This document shows, one piece after another, positions 31,717 to 42,021 of a stretch of 64,000 nt of DNA. Position numbers and translations under genes: made by a program. Origin of the DNA: Kuschelorhynchus macadamiae (Eukaryota > Arthropoda > Insecta > Coleoptera > Curculionidae). The DNA is taken from assembly GCA_030620095.1 (NCBI GenBank), contig JAUTXW010005206.1:310001-374000 (forward strand). The letters are read 5' to 3'. The notes under the pieces were generated by a model, which made no database searches, had not been told where the DNA came from, and was given only the letters and a program-made list of their open reading frames with translations. The stretch's first letter is position 1, and every line of letters begins with the position of its first letter.

Positions 31717-33384
31717 AGAAGTCAAAGTACTGAGTATGATACGTATTATATCTAGTGTTTATTATTGCAAACAGACTTCTTTATATCTTGATATAATATT
31801 TATGTGTTTTGGTAAATGTCATGTTCTTAAACTTATTAAGAAATGATTCAGGTTGTGTGTGATAACTTGTTATACATTCGCATAGTAAATATGTATTGCA
31901 AACTTGATTTTTTAACAAAATAGTTGTTTTTATCATTTAAACTCCTAAACATTATAAACGTAATAAACTTATTATTTTTACAAGTAAAATACAATAATTT
32001 AGAAGTAGGAACATAGTTTCTGCTGAAATGGCGTAACAACCGGAAATAGTGCAACTCCAAGTTAAAGGTTAAAGGTGAATGAGAACCGATGTAAAAATTG
32101 TGTGATGTTTTGACGGATGTCACCCCTTTATAATACCTACTCTTTGGTTGTGGGATGCCTTGGACTAAGTGGAGATAGATAATTTGATTCTGAGTATGCC
32201 CATGTAGGAGAGTTCAATCAATAACAGATGTGGAGTTACACGATATTAAAGCATTTTGTATTCCTTAATTTAACTCTAATTAAACCGACTTAGTTCCACT
32301 ATATAATTGCTACTTTACGCTATAATTAATTTTTTGCCTTTCAGAAATATCTTTTTTTACAAGACATTCTTGCACTTTTTTTTCTTTCAATTTTTGGACG
32401 TAGTAAGAGGATGTTATAACTTCAGCTCCCGGGCATATTTGTCGCCATTTTTGGAAGCTGGAGAATCGTTCGAAGAACAAATGTATTTGCTAAATGAGGG
32501 AACTGACAACATGAGTTGTGTTTTCGGAAGTGGGTCATTTCGGTTTCGGTTTTTACCTGATCAAATGCGTGTATTATTCGAGTTTTGGCGTAGATATGTC
32601 CCTGTCTCTTTCTGGACACTATTTTTCTGCAAGCGGGAACTGACAAGATTTTGATTTCGGTTTTCGTCCATTGTTGGAGCTTTGATAAAATTGAAATCTT
32701 TTCAACACAGCTTTTACACTCCTTAAGCCTTTTTTATGAAGTGGTGGTCTTGGGTATACCATAATCTTCAGATGCTGTGTACAGACTCATCTGTTTGTTC
32801 CATACAGCTTGCATTGCTCATTTTTCCTGTTCTTTAGAATAAGTCGGAAATGATCTTTTCTGGGGAAATTTCTAATCATTTTTAACTGAAACAAAAAAAT
32901 TGTAAAAAAAGAAAGCACCGGGGCAACTGGAAACCTGGATATCCACTTACTTCTTTTGTTGTGATTTCCATTTTCCAAGCTCTTAATTAAGTGAGGTAAG
33001 TGAAACCTACCTATAATTATGGCCTGTTTGGTAAAACAGATAGCATCTATGGCAAAAATCGATATTGTTACACCACAGGTAATAATTTCAACAGATTTAG
33101 AGATTCAAGCAGAATTTAAAACTAATAACCTATTCACATAGCGCTTGTTCATATTTTTTTCCGAAAAGTGGCAGTATAGATACTATTTTAAGTTTTTTTT
33201 TTGACTCATGAGTTTTACTTACCCAGAATATCCATTACCCCGTTGTACCTTAAGTATTAAAAATGCAATATTTTGTATAATAATTAAGCAAAATGTTTGC
33301 ATATTTTATAAATTCATTCATTCATCAAATTCATGCAATTAAAACAAGAGAGAGTGGGGAGAGGGGTGTACCAGGTGATACGCT
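31717..33384. other. Unassigned arm sequence
   Basis: Shared with the right arm except about 32475-33060, which is left-only: GAGAATCGTTC is followed by it here but joins directly to a CGATATTGTTACACC block in the right arm. A 115-codon plus frame at 32307-32654 shows no family motif and is not conserved in the other arm. Confidence 0.5.
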
Positions 33385-33721
33385 GTACTAAGTGAGACCA
33401 GGCAAATATTTTTAAATTTTCCGCTATAATTAAACTGCACCATCTGTAGGAGATTACTTTGTGAAGTGTTAGTTGTGTGGCCAGTTATCTGTTAATGTCG
33501 CAGTTATTTATTGTCAATAACGAATAAGGATAAATTATTGATTTCAAGAAAAAAATTTTTATTTTATCATATTAAATTTGTGTTCATCTACATCATTTTC
33601 TTTTTGGTGTCTTAACATAACTGAATACCATAAATTTGCCTCTTTAATGTTTACATGCTTGGTAAAATCTGTTAAAAATTAGCGGTGGGAAAGTACTAAC
33701 TAGTCATTAAATACCGTTATT

Positions 33722-33740
33722 AAGTGAGACTGTCTCACTT
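33722..33740. repeat. Palindrome built from the pogo terminal motif
   Basis: AAGTGAGACTGTCTCACTT is a 19-bp palindrome whose half AAGTGAGAC equals the inner part of the pogo terminal repeat, lying 320 bp inside the element. It is also present in the right arm near 43160. Confidence 0.75.
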
Positions 33741-33927
33741 GGTATCATTATTAAGATCGCATCTTTATTATTTTAGATGCCTTTTAGAACATTTTCAATA
33801 AGTAGAGCACCAGAAACGTTTAATATAAAATTTCAACCATTGGTTCGGTACGAAAAAAAAAGAGAAATAATCCAGATTACGTACAACTAGTTGCACCATC
33901 TAGTTTTTATAGGCGGTCAAGAAAAAA

Positions 33928-34720
33928 ATGCCTCATAGACTTTCAACAGCACAAACTCGTAAACTGTCTTACGAGATGGCATTAATGAATAATTTCAAAA
34001 TGCCAGGTTCTTGGAAAATGAATCAAAAAGCTGGAGAAGACTGGAGTAGAGCGTTTACAAAAAAACTTGTATTATGTCTTCAGAAACCAGAGGCGGGTAG
34101 GTATCTAGCATTGGAACAGTTTCCCTATTTAGCTGATGACTCAAGAATTTTTAACCTATACGAAACAGGAACCACAATGGTACAGGCCCCCAAAGGAGCG
34201 AAACAAGTAAACCACTGCACAAGTGCTGAAAGTGTGAACTAGACTCTACATGTGCCATAATATCAGCTGGTGGAACGTTTCTTCCACCAGCTATAATCTT
34301 CTTCAATGGAAAATACAATTCTCATTTATGATAACCACGAGGGTCATATTTCGGTCAGAGTTATGGAGAGAGCAAGAGAATATTGAGTCCAAATTTTAAG
34401 GATTTCTCCACATTTTAGTGATAAATTGTAACCCTTATATGTCTCAGTCTTTGAGCCATTCGGAGCTTACTACAACGAAGCTTGTGATAAATGGATGTTG
34501 ATTAACACAGGCGTACCATTAGGCATTTAGGACTTTGCAAGAAGAGATAGTAAAGGCTTCACTCCGACGATTAAAGCCGATTTAAAAGCAAACGGTTTTC
34601 ATCCCTTCGACAAAGACATCTTTGTTGATGGAGACTTTCTAGTCCATACGTGACTGACAGACCGTTAGTAACAGCAGAAAGTTGCACATGTGATGCATCA
34701 TTCCTATCTGAAACATTACT
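33928..34720 (+). pseudogene. Pogo/Tigger transposase (CENP-B/DDE_1 family)
   Basis: From ATG 33928: HRLSTAQTRKLSYEMALMNN, KKLVLCLQKPEAGRYLALEQ, then RIFNLYETGTTMVQAPKGAK, which is the DDE_1 N..ETG...VQ.P block. The expected catalytic Asp (N.DETG) is Tyr here. After a stop: IISAGGTFLPPAIIFFNGKY, then FEPFGAYYNEACDKWMLINT and the C-terminal KADLKANGFHPFDKDIF. Several stops and frameshifts, and loss of the middle acidic residue region. A dead transposase. Confidence 0.85.
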
Positions 34721-35534
34721 AGGGCCTTCTGGTATGCAGTTTGTGCAAGAGAAAAAGAAATTGATGGCGATTTTACTGACGGTTTGAACAAAACTTCCGA
34801 GAAATCTATAAGAAAACTGGAGGATAAAAAACACATCCAATTAATAGTTTATATAAATTTATTACACCTGAATTGATTAGAAAATATCCAAAGGAATAAC
34901 CAAGGACACAAATGCGAAAAGGTAGAGATAGAGGAGAAAGTAAATTTACAACTGAAACTCCTGAAAAATATAAAATAATAGAGGAACAAATGAAGAAAAT
35001 AAATCCAGAGTGTAATTAAAAATATCAAGTCTTTGAAAAATGAAAGAAATAAAAAACAAAAAGCGCAGGAGTCAGAAAAGATAATGTCACAAGCCGAGTC
35101 GCAGACGAGGAGTATAAGGTTTGGCCCGAAACCGAATCATGTGAACCTAAAGAGGACATTTTTTAAAAATTATCGATAATTGGTTGAAGGAAACTTTGTT
35201 TTTTGTAAAATTTCCCAAAACCGTATATTATGTTGGTAAAATTACTAAAATATTGCAAGCAAGTGAATGTAAAATATCTTTTTTTGGGAAACAACTCCAA
35301 AACAGACAACTGCTTACTATTTTCTAATATTCCGAATAGATCACGTGTCGATGTAAATGTCGTAGTTAATATTTTGCCCGAGCCTATAGCGGGCGTTTTA
35401 AGTTAATTAATATTCGATAGATGTTTATTTGCTTGTTTAACTAGTTTCGAAATTTCAATTCCATATTCGAATGTTTAGTAGTTTAAGTTATACTTAATAC
35501 TTCTAATACTTAAGTTAGTTTTAGCTGAACTTTT
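34721..35534. other. Pogo element right part
   Basis: Decayed transposase C-terminal charged region (about 34900-35160) and non-coding end sequence. The tract from 35160 is shared with right-arm bases 42300-42640. Confidence 0.6.
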
Positions 35535-35548
35535 GTCTCACTTAGTAC

Positions 35549-35774
35549 GGCTCTTTCCTAGAATCTTTCAATATTAACACAAAGATATGAACAATAATAC
35601 AAATATCAAAATACAATATATTTAGACATTAGACATTTAATTTGTAAATATTCCTAATGAAGATAATACAATCATAAAATAAACTTTATTACATTTTCTG
35701 GAATTATTATTGGATGTCATGAACGATATTATATAAAAAACTTCTGGTTATTTAAAATATTTTTTGTTTGGGCG
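35549..35774. other. Unassigned arm sequence
   Basis: Shared with the right arm at about 41780-42010; no motif. Confidence 0.4.
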
Positions 35775-36011
35775 TTAGGAAGCCAATTGCCATGGAGTCT
35801 CCTGAATAGGAAACTCCATGAGCAAGTCAAAATGGTACAAGTCGTTTTGAAAATATAGTTCTCCAAAGGGTCTTAGCTTTAAGTTAGTATAGCAGCAAGA
35901 TTTAATTGGGATGACTTTTAGCTCTTCCAAGATATACTTTACTAGAAGAATTATACTTTTTCTGCAACCGTGCGCACAATACAAGTTTTGGGCTTCCAAC
36001 AGTAGATGCAA
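35775..36011 (-). CDS. Conserved small ORF of unknown function (left arm)
   Basis: A 78-codon frame with EAQNLYCAHGCRKSIILLVK and FGELYFQNDLYHFDLLMEFP. The frame is open further upstream without another ATG. In the right arm (41545-41771) the second half is unchanged but an indel near 41605 shifts the frame. No family recognised. Possibly a TE-encoded C-terminal exon. Codon-level conservation between arms only reflects recent duplication, so it does not prove function. Confidence 0.25.
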   Translation of the reverse strand: MHLLLEAQNLYCAHGCRKSIILLVKYILEELKVIPIKSCCYTNLKLRPFGELYFQNDLYHFDLLMEFPIQETPWQLAS

Positions 36012-36089
36012 AATGAGACTTTTCTGTTTAAGAATTGTTAACGTGGAAAATATATTTTTTGACTAGAAACATCTAGCCAAATAGCTGTA
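36012..36089. other. Arm sequence before the satellite
   Basis: Shared with the right arm at about 41470-41545. Confidence 0.4.
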
Positions 36090-36533
36090 GGTATCCGCTG
36101 TCAATGTTAAAAAGGGTACTTACCTCTTTAACATTTTTACAATAAAGTTGCCAGGTACTAGACAAATAGCTATAGGTATTTGAAAATTTGCAGAGGTAAT
36201 AACCATCGATAGTATTTTCTGCCAGGAGGACCCCCGGTACTCTGTCAATGTTCAGAAAAGTACTTTATTCTTAAACATTTTTACAAAAATGTTGCCAGGT
36301 ACTAGACAAATAGCTGTAGGTGAGTCAAAATTCGCACAAGTACTAACCATCGATAGTACTTTCTGCCAGGAGTACCACCGATCATCTTTCAATGCTCAAA
36401 AGGGTACTTAGTAAACTTATTTCCATTTTTACAAAAATGTTGCCAGGTACTAGACAAATATGAGTCAAAATTTGCACAGGTACTAAACATCGACAGTATT
36501 TTCTGCTAGGAGGACGACCGATCCTCTGTCAAT
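36090..36533 (+). repeat. 144-bp satellite, left block
   Basis: Three units: CCAGGTACTAGACAAATA recurs at 36151, 36295 and 36443 (spacing 144 and 148). Unit landmarks in order are CCAGGTACTAGACAA, ATAGCTATAGGTGAGTC, AAAATTTGCACAGGTACTAA, CCATCGATAGTACTTTCTGC, ACCGATCCTCTGTCAATG, ACTTTACTCTTTAACATTTT. It is the same family as 37240-38410 and 40986-41470. Confidence 0.92.
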
Positions 36534-37073
36534 GGATCTTAACCCCAAATAATACACCACTTTAACATTTCTTTTTAACGTATTACTAGGGCATCCTCAT
36601 ATGACTCTTAATTTTTGGTCAACATTTGCAGTCAATCGGGTAAATAGTATTTAAACTGTCGCGCACTAATAGACAGACAAACAGACCGACAGAATTGATA
36701 AAACATGTTTTTTACAACCATCTACAGAGCAATATCTAATAAGCATATTGGCTTATATTTGTCAAAGAAATATTTTTTTTTGTCTCAGTATATAGCACAA
36801 TAACAAACTGGCGCGATCACGGAGCCTGACCAACTGTGTATGTGCCGGAGACCTGACCCGTACCCAGAATGTACCACCTGGGGCGGGACGCGAGGAATAG
36901 GTAAATCGAGTCATGTGTTCAAGTGCTGCAACTTATATTTTTATTCAGTAACCTTTGCCAGTGCTAACAACCTAATCCATATTTTTATTAATTATAAGTT
37001 TTGGTTTAAAAAAGTCATCGACCTGAACGGGGATTCGGACACATATCGGTCACAATTAATTTTTTTAGAAATT

Positions 37074-37133
<60 letters not shown>

Positions 37134-37240
37134 TTTAAGCATTTATGTTCTTTTTTACAAAAATAAGGCTGTGGTGCTTTTTCAGTTTACTGTAATACTT
37201 AGGCAACCATGGGATTGTCTAATTGGCTGACCTAGAATGA
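36534..37240. other. Non-satellite insert splitting the satellite array
   Basis: At 36533 the array is left in mid-unit (CTCTGTCAATG) for unrelated sequence beginning GATCTTAACCCC. It contains ACAGACAAACAGACCGACAG near 36670 and a (TA)n tract. No equivalent exists in the right-arm array. Confidence 0.6.
37078..37129. repeat. (TA)n microsatellite
   Basis: About 52 bp of TA inside the insert. Confidence 0.95.
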
Positions 37241-38410
37241 ATAACTGTCAGGTACTAGTCACACAGCTATAGGTGAGTCAAAATTTGCACAGGTATTAAC
37301 CATCGATAGTAATTTCTGCCAGGAGGACCACCGATCCTCCGCCAATGTTCAAAAAGGTACTTTACTCTCAAATATTTTTAAAAAAATGTTGACAAATGCT
37401 AGATAAATAGCTATAGGTAAGTCAAAATTTGCACAAGTACTAACCATCGGCAGTACTTTCTGCCAGGATTACCTCCGATCCTCTGTCAATGTTAAAAAGA
37501 GTACTTTACTCTTTTACATTTTCACAAAAAAGTTGCCAGGTACTAGACAACTAGCTACAGGTGAGCCAACAGGATCTAAACAAATAGCTATAGGTGAGGC
37601 AAAATTTGCACAGGTACTAAATATCGATAGTACTTTTTGCCAAGAGTACCACCGATCCTCTGTCAATGTTAAAAAGGGTACTTTACTCTTTAACATTTTT
37701 ATAATAAAGTTGCCAGGTAGTAGACAAATAGCTATAGGTGAGTCAAAATTTGCACAGATACTAACCACCGATAGAACTTTCTGCCAGGAGGACCACCGAT
37801 CCTCGGTCAGCGATCAAAAAGGTACTTTGCTCTTTAATATTTTTACAGTAAAGTTGACAGGTACTAACCATTGGTAGTACTTTCTGCCAGGAGTATCACC
37901 GATCCTCTGGTTGCCTATCAATATTAAAAAGGGTACTTTACTCTTTAACATTTTTACAATAAAGTTACCAGGTACTAGACAAATAGCTATAGGTGAGTCA
38001 AAATTTGATGAACCATTTATAGTACTTTCTGACAGGAGGACCACCGATCGTCTGTCAATGTTCAAAAAGGTTTTTTATTCTGTAACATTTTTGCTTAAAA
38101 GTTGCCAGGTACTAGACAAATAGCAATAGGTGTGTCAAAATTTGTACAGATACTAACCATCGATAGTACTTTCTGCCAAGAGTACCACCGATCTTCTGTC
38201 AATGTTCAAAAGAGTACTTTACTCTTTAACATTTTTACAAAAATGTTGCCAGGTACTAGACAAATAGCTATAGACGAGTCAAAATTTGCACAGGTACTAA
38301 CCATTGATAGTACATTCTGCGTGGGGTACCACCAATCCTCTGTCATGGTTCAAAAGGGAACGTTACTCTTTAACATTTTTACAAAAATGTTGCCAGTACT
38401 AGACAAATAA
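37241..38410 (+). repeat. 144-bp satellite, central block
   Basis: About eight units. The CCAGG landmark falls at 37248, 37392, 37536, 37713, 37857, 37968, 38105, 38249 and 38393. Spacing is mostly 144, with indel units of 177, 111 and 137. Because 144 is 48 codons and the unit lacks stops in one frame, it reads as repeated open 48-residue modules (for example GTRQIAIGESKFAQ, FCQEYHRSSVNVQKGTLLFN). I regard those as non-coding. Confidence 0.95.
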
Positions 38411-38475
38411 ATTAAGAAATCATGGTTCTTGGGATTAGAGCGTGTCAAATTAGAATTACTATCCGACGTTTAGTT
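38411..38475 (+). repeat. Satellite-flank block, innermost left-arm homology
   Basis: TTGGGATTAGAGCGTGTCAA through TTACTATCCGACGTT matches the reverse complement of 40938-40985. This makes it the most central part of the inverted repeat and places the symmetry axis in the jockey/PLE spacer. Confidence 0.75.
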
Positions 38476-39067
38476 TTCGATTGCACGAAGAATCTTTAAG
38501 GATCTTGTCGAGATCTGAACACTGAATGAGCCCGGATTTTTTTTTTTTTTTTGTGTCGATGGGGAATGTTTTTACGCACGAATTCCCTTCCGGAAGACAG
38601 TGTGGGACTCGTTGCTCTGACAGATTTCCACCTGTCGGAGTCAACAATACCCACTAAACCCCAACGGGCCCCCATCAGATGGACCATCATTGGGCTAGCC
38701 AAGGATCCTTCGATGGGGTTGATGCCGTCCTTTCGGGAGAAACTCCTATGAAGGACATGGTCCTCGCTGTCGTAGGGGGGGGGGAGGTCCTCGCTTGGCA
38801 GGATGTTTTTGCCACCTCTCGTTACTTGTAGTCATCTGAAATAAAAGAAATTATTAATAATGAAAGTGTCGTCTTACCAGGTGGGATATTTCTCTGTTAT
38901 CCTCCTTTCTTCTGTCGGGATTGCCGCTGCCTTCGTCCTACTGTCCCGTGGTTCAGTCTGCCGCTGCCAGTGTCCCTCCGTCAGTGTACCTGGTGGTCTT
39001 CGTGTCTTTGGTCCTCTTCTGTGCCCTCAGCGACACTGCTGTTCCGTGATCTGGCAGTGTTGAGGCT

Positions 39068-39215
39068 GAGGTGGGGTATTCTTTTACCTCAGGTTCAACT
39101 GCAGCTCACGCCGGAGCCAGTTGAGGTACCTGGGATCCTCTTCTTTTACCTCAGGTTCAGCTGCAACTCACGCCGGAGCCAGCTGAGGTACCTGGGAATC
39201 CTCTTCTTGGAATTT
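39068..39215 (-). repeat. 68-bp tandem repeat in the LINE 3' UTR
   Basis: CTCAGGTTCAACTGCAGCTC with ACGCCGGAGCCAG and TGAGGTACCTGG, then CTCTTCTT, occurs twice in succession with a few substitutions. Confidence 0.8.
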
Positions 39216-39321
39216 GATGGCCTCTTGTTGATACTCTTGGGGTTTCGGTGAGCAAGATCTAGTTCCTGAGGAGCACGGAGACTCAGAAATTTCGATTTGC
39301 CCACTTCCATCCTAGAGTATA

Positions 39322-40460
39322 TTAGCGCAGGAGCCCGTGTCTAGGTCTCCTGTGCCTTGTCCAATTGTTGCGTCTCGGAGCTAGCGGATCATAATCTACC
39401 AGGTCCCGTAAGTTTTCGTTGGGGTGATTTTCTGCTGCCCTGAAGGCTCGGGTAGCCTTTTGCCGCATGAATTCTTCAATAGGTGTCCATTGAAGATCAC
39501 GCTGCAGGTCCTCGTTCCTGATAAACCATGGGGCGTCAGCTGCCATCCTAATGAGTTTGTTTTCTGTCCTCTTTAGCTTCATAAGGTTGGTCTTAGAAGC
39601 ATATCCGAAGGATGTGGAGCCGTAGGTGAGTTGGCTCCTGGCTACTGTTTGGATCAGTAGCAGTTTGGTCCTCAATCCCATTTCACTTTTTCGACAGAGC
39701 AGTGGATAGAGTTTACCCATTGCTTGTCTAGTTTTTCTCCTCGCTGCGTTGATATGGTTGTTCCATGTCAAGCTTCTGTCCATGGTCATCCCTAGGTACT
39801 TGGCCTCGTTCGTCCAAGGGATCTCAACATCTCCAATTCGGATTCTAGCTGTTGGAACCAGTCTCCTTCGTTGGAATAGGATTGCTTGGGACTTCTGGGG
39901 GTTGATTTTAACCTTCCATTTGACACACCAGTCATGAAGGTTATCAATGTACTCTTGCAGTCGTCTGCCCATTATCCGGGTGCTTCTGCTTTGGTGTAGG
40001 ATGGCTTTGTCGTCCGCGTAGAGTGCTGTTAAGCCCTCTTCACCGATTGGGATATCGTGAGAGAAGATGGAGTATAGAATGGGTCCCAGCACTGACCCTT
40101 GTGGTACTCCAGCTATTACTCCTCTTGGAGCTGAATGAGAGTCATTCACCTTGACTGTGAATGATCTGTCATTTAGGTAGCTTCTGATAAGCTTTATATT
40201 TCTTCTCTCGTATCCAGCCACCGACATTTTGTGGATCAGGCCTTGGTGCCACATTCTGTCGAAAGCTCTTTCGATGTCCAGGAAAACTGCTCCTGTGGCC
40301 TCTCTATTGTTGAATCCTTTGGTGATATACTCTGTGGTTCTGAGTACCTGCTGCTCAGATGAGTGCCCTGCCCTGAAGCCGAATTGTTCATCTGGGATGG
40401 CATCTAGTTCTTGGGATTCATCTTTTAGTCTTCTGGCTATAGCTCTTTCATGAGCCCGGA
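39322..40460 (-). CDS. Jockey reverse transcriptase, C-terminal ~380 residues
   Basis: A long undamaged frame. Blocks: IARRLKDESQELDAIPDEQF and GFRAGHSSEQQVLRTTEYI, FLDIERAFDRMWHQGLI (first catalytic Asp), GVIAGVPQGSVLGPILYSIF, LTALYADDKAILHQSRS (catalytic YADD), KYLGMTMDRSLTWNNHI, and a C-terminus ending EFMRQKATRAFRAAE, NHPNENLRDLV and a basic tail. RT, thumb and C-terminal regions are complete to the stop. Endonuclease and the first RT block are missing, so it is not autonomous. The frame continues upstream to 40593 only by reading through the adjoining PLE. Jockey assignment is confident. Confidence 0.9.
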
Positions 40461-40499
40461 GAGATTCAGGCGGGCTTTTATACCCGACTTGTGCTCGCT

Positions 40500-40900
40500 G
40501 AACCGTGACCCTGTGTCTAGATCGGTTTCCACGTGTAAGATAGACTGTAACCTGTATCTCTATTGAAATGTTTTGTATGTTTAAAAATTTCAATACATTC
40601 TATAACTTTCCGTTTACAAAATCCGAGAACCGATGCTAGAACCCTGGTTTCCTTTACATTTATAATATGGCGGTATGCTGGTGTTCAGCTAGAGCAGATT
40701 CAAAAATGTGTTTTTTTTTAATACATCATTCATGTTTCTTAAGTCTAGTTGATATTAAGCGTCCTGTTTCTCCCACATACACCTCTCCACATGAGCAAGG
40801 AATTTTATATACTCCTTCTGTTTGAAAAGGTACAATATCTTTCGGGGATCGCAAGCATTGTCCAATCTTCTTAAGTGCTTTCAATATTGTACGTATGTTG
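40500..40900 (-). pseudogene. Penelope-like GIY-YIG endonuclease, second type
   Basis: Minus strand: GVYKIPCSCGEVYVGETGRL followed by ISTRLKKHE, a textbook PLE GIY-YIG start with the CxC of the canonical branch. Then, after a stop, ESALAEHQHTAI, KETRVLASVLGFCKRKVIEC with IEIFKHT (catalytic Glu), and KHFNRDTGYSLSYTWKPI at the end. It is distinct from the GIY-YIG at 27 kb, which has the CGDCD.TYI form. RT is absent. It adjoins the jockey 5' end directly. Confidence 0.85.
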
Positions 40901-40985
40901 GAGCGCCGAAGTAATCCTCCTAGGACGATAACTTAACACAACGTCGGATAGTAATTCCAATTTGACATCATCTAATCCCAATTAT

Positions 40986-41470
40986 GACTCACCTATAGCT
41001 CTTTGTCTAGTACCTGGCAACATTTTTGTAAAAATGTTAAAGAGTAAAGTACCTTTTAAAACACTGACAGAGGATCGGTCGTCCTCCTAGCAGAAAATAC
41101 TGTCGATGTTTAGTACCTGTGCAAATTTTGACTTATATTTGTCTAGTACCTGGCAACATTTTTGTAAAAATGGTAATAAGTAAAGTACCCTTTTGAGCAT
41201 TGAAAGATGATCGGTGGTACTTGTGCAAATTTTGACTCACCTACAGCTATTTGTCTAGTACCTGGCAACATTTTTGTAAAAATGTTTAAGAGTAAAGTAC
41301 TTTTCTGAACATTGACAGAGGATCGGGGGTCCTCCTGGCAGAAAGTACTATCGATGGTTAGCACCTGTGCAATTTTTCACATACCTATAGCTATTTGTCT
41401 AGTACCTGGCAACTTTATTGTAACAATTTTAAAGAGGTAAGTATCGTTTTTAACATTGACAGCGGATACC
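40986..41470 (-). repeat. 144-bp satellite, right block (inverted)
   Basis: About three and a half units in reverse orientation: CTAGTACCTGGCAACATTTT recurs at about 41009, 41142, 41259 and 41399. One unit carries a deletion at about 41215. The same 48-codon open modules appear on the minus strand. Confidence 0.92.
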
Positions 41471-41544
41471 TACAGCAACTTGGCTAGATGTTTCTAGTCA
41501 AAAATATATTTTCCACGTTAACAATTCTTAAACAGAAAAGTCTC

Positions 41545-41771
41545 ATTTTGCATCTACTATTGGAAGCCCAAAACTTGTATTGTGCGCACGGTTGCAGAAA
41601 AAGTATATTTTTCTAGCAAAGTATATCTTGGAAGAGCTAAAAGTCATCCCAATTAAATCTTGCTGCTATACTAACTTAAAGCTAAGACCCTTTGGAGAAC
41701 TATATTTTCAAAACGACTTGTACCATTTTGACTTGCTCATGGAGTTTCCTATTCAGGAGACTCCATGGTAA
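41545..41771 (+). pseudogene. Right-arm copy of the small conserved ORF
   Basis: Mirror of 35775-36011. The C-terminal 55 residues (from ILEELKVIPIKS) are unchanged. An indel near 41605 (TATTTTTCTAGC versus TAATTCTTCTAGT) breaks the reading frame from the N-terminal part. Confidence 0.35.
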
Positions 41772-42021
41772 TTGGCTTCCTAACGCCCAAACAAAAAATA
41801 TTTTCGCTAATTCATTTTAAATAACCAGAAGTTTTTTATCTAATATCGTTAATGACATCCAATAATAATTCCAGAAAATGTAATAAAGTTTATTTTATGA
41901 TTGTATTATCTTCATTAGGAATATTTGCAAATTAAATGTCTAACGTCTAAATATATTGTATTTTGGTATTTGTATTATTGTTTATACCTTTGTGTTAGTA
42001 TTGAAAGATTCTAGGAAAGAG

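Larger units (their letters stand above)
33385..35548 (+). mobile_element. Pogo/Tigger-like DNA transposon, left-arm copy
   Basis: Ends carry GTACTAAGTGAGAC (33385-33398) and its exact reverse complement GTCTCACTTAGTAC (35535-35548). The interior encodes a pogo-group transposase remnant on the plus strand. The right-arm copy (42022-43534) lacks about 0.9 kb of transposase but has about 0.24 kb not present here near the right end. Confidence 0.8.
25051..38475 (+). repeat. Giant inverted repeat, left arm
   Basis: Bases from 25051 inward recur in reverse complement from 48633 inward. Matching anchors: 25051-27429 with 46250-48633; 30196-36533 with 41050-46232; the satellite-flank block 38428-38475 with 40938-40985. 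A hand count over about 335 bp (31381 onward) found 6 differences, near 98% identity. Left-only segments are 27430-30195, about 32475-33060, an internal 0.9 kb of the pogo element, and about 36534-37240. The arm contains several nested TEs, so the inversion-duplication happened after those insertions. Confidence 0.9.
38537..40460 (-). mobile_element. Jockey-clade LINE, 5' truncated, with poly(A) tail
   Basis: Minus-strand LINE occupying most of the spacer. The poly(A) tail is the 16-base T run at about 38537-38553, preceded on the minus strand by CATCGACAC. Coding sequence ends at 39322, followed by a roughly 0.77-kb G/C-richer 3' UTR with a 68-bp tandem repeat. The 5' end is cut at about 40460, within the RT. 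It is noticeably richer in G+C than its surroundings, as fits a younger insertion. Confidence 0.8.

Noticed and set aside
32307..32654. 115-codon Phe-rich plus frame and its 74-codon antisense frame
   Set aside because: The second half lies in a segment missing from the other arm, and the composition is that of translated A+T-rich DNA.
37533..38410. Open frames of 102-114 codons with repeated 48-residue modules
   Set aside because: They follow from the 144-bp satellite period; array indels not divisible by three break the frame and the modules match no protein.
37241..38410. Regular repeat array considered as a CRISPR array
   Set aside because: The repeats are contiguous 144-bp units without unique spacers, and the setting is an insect-like genome without cas genes.
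38860..39251. Two Leu/Ser/Cys-rich plus-strand frames
   Set aside because: They are antisense to the jockey 3' UTR and its 68-bp tandem repeat; no motif.
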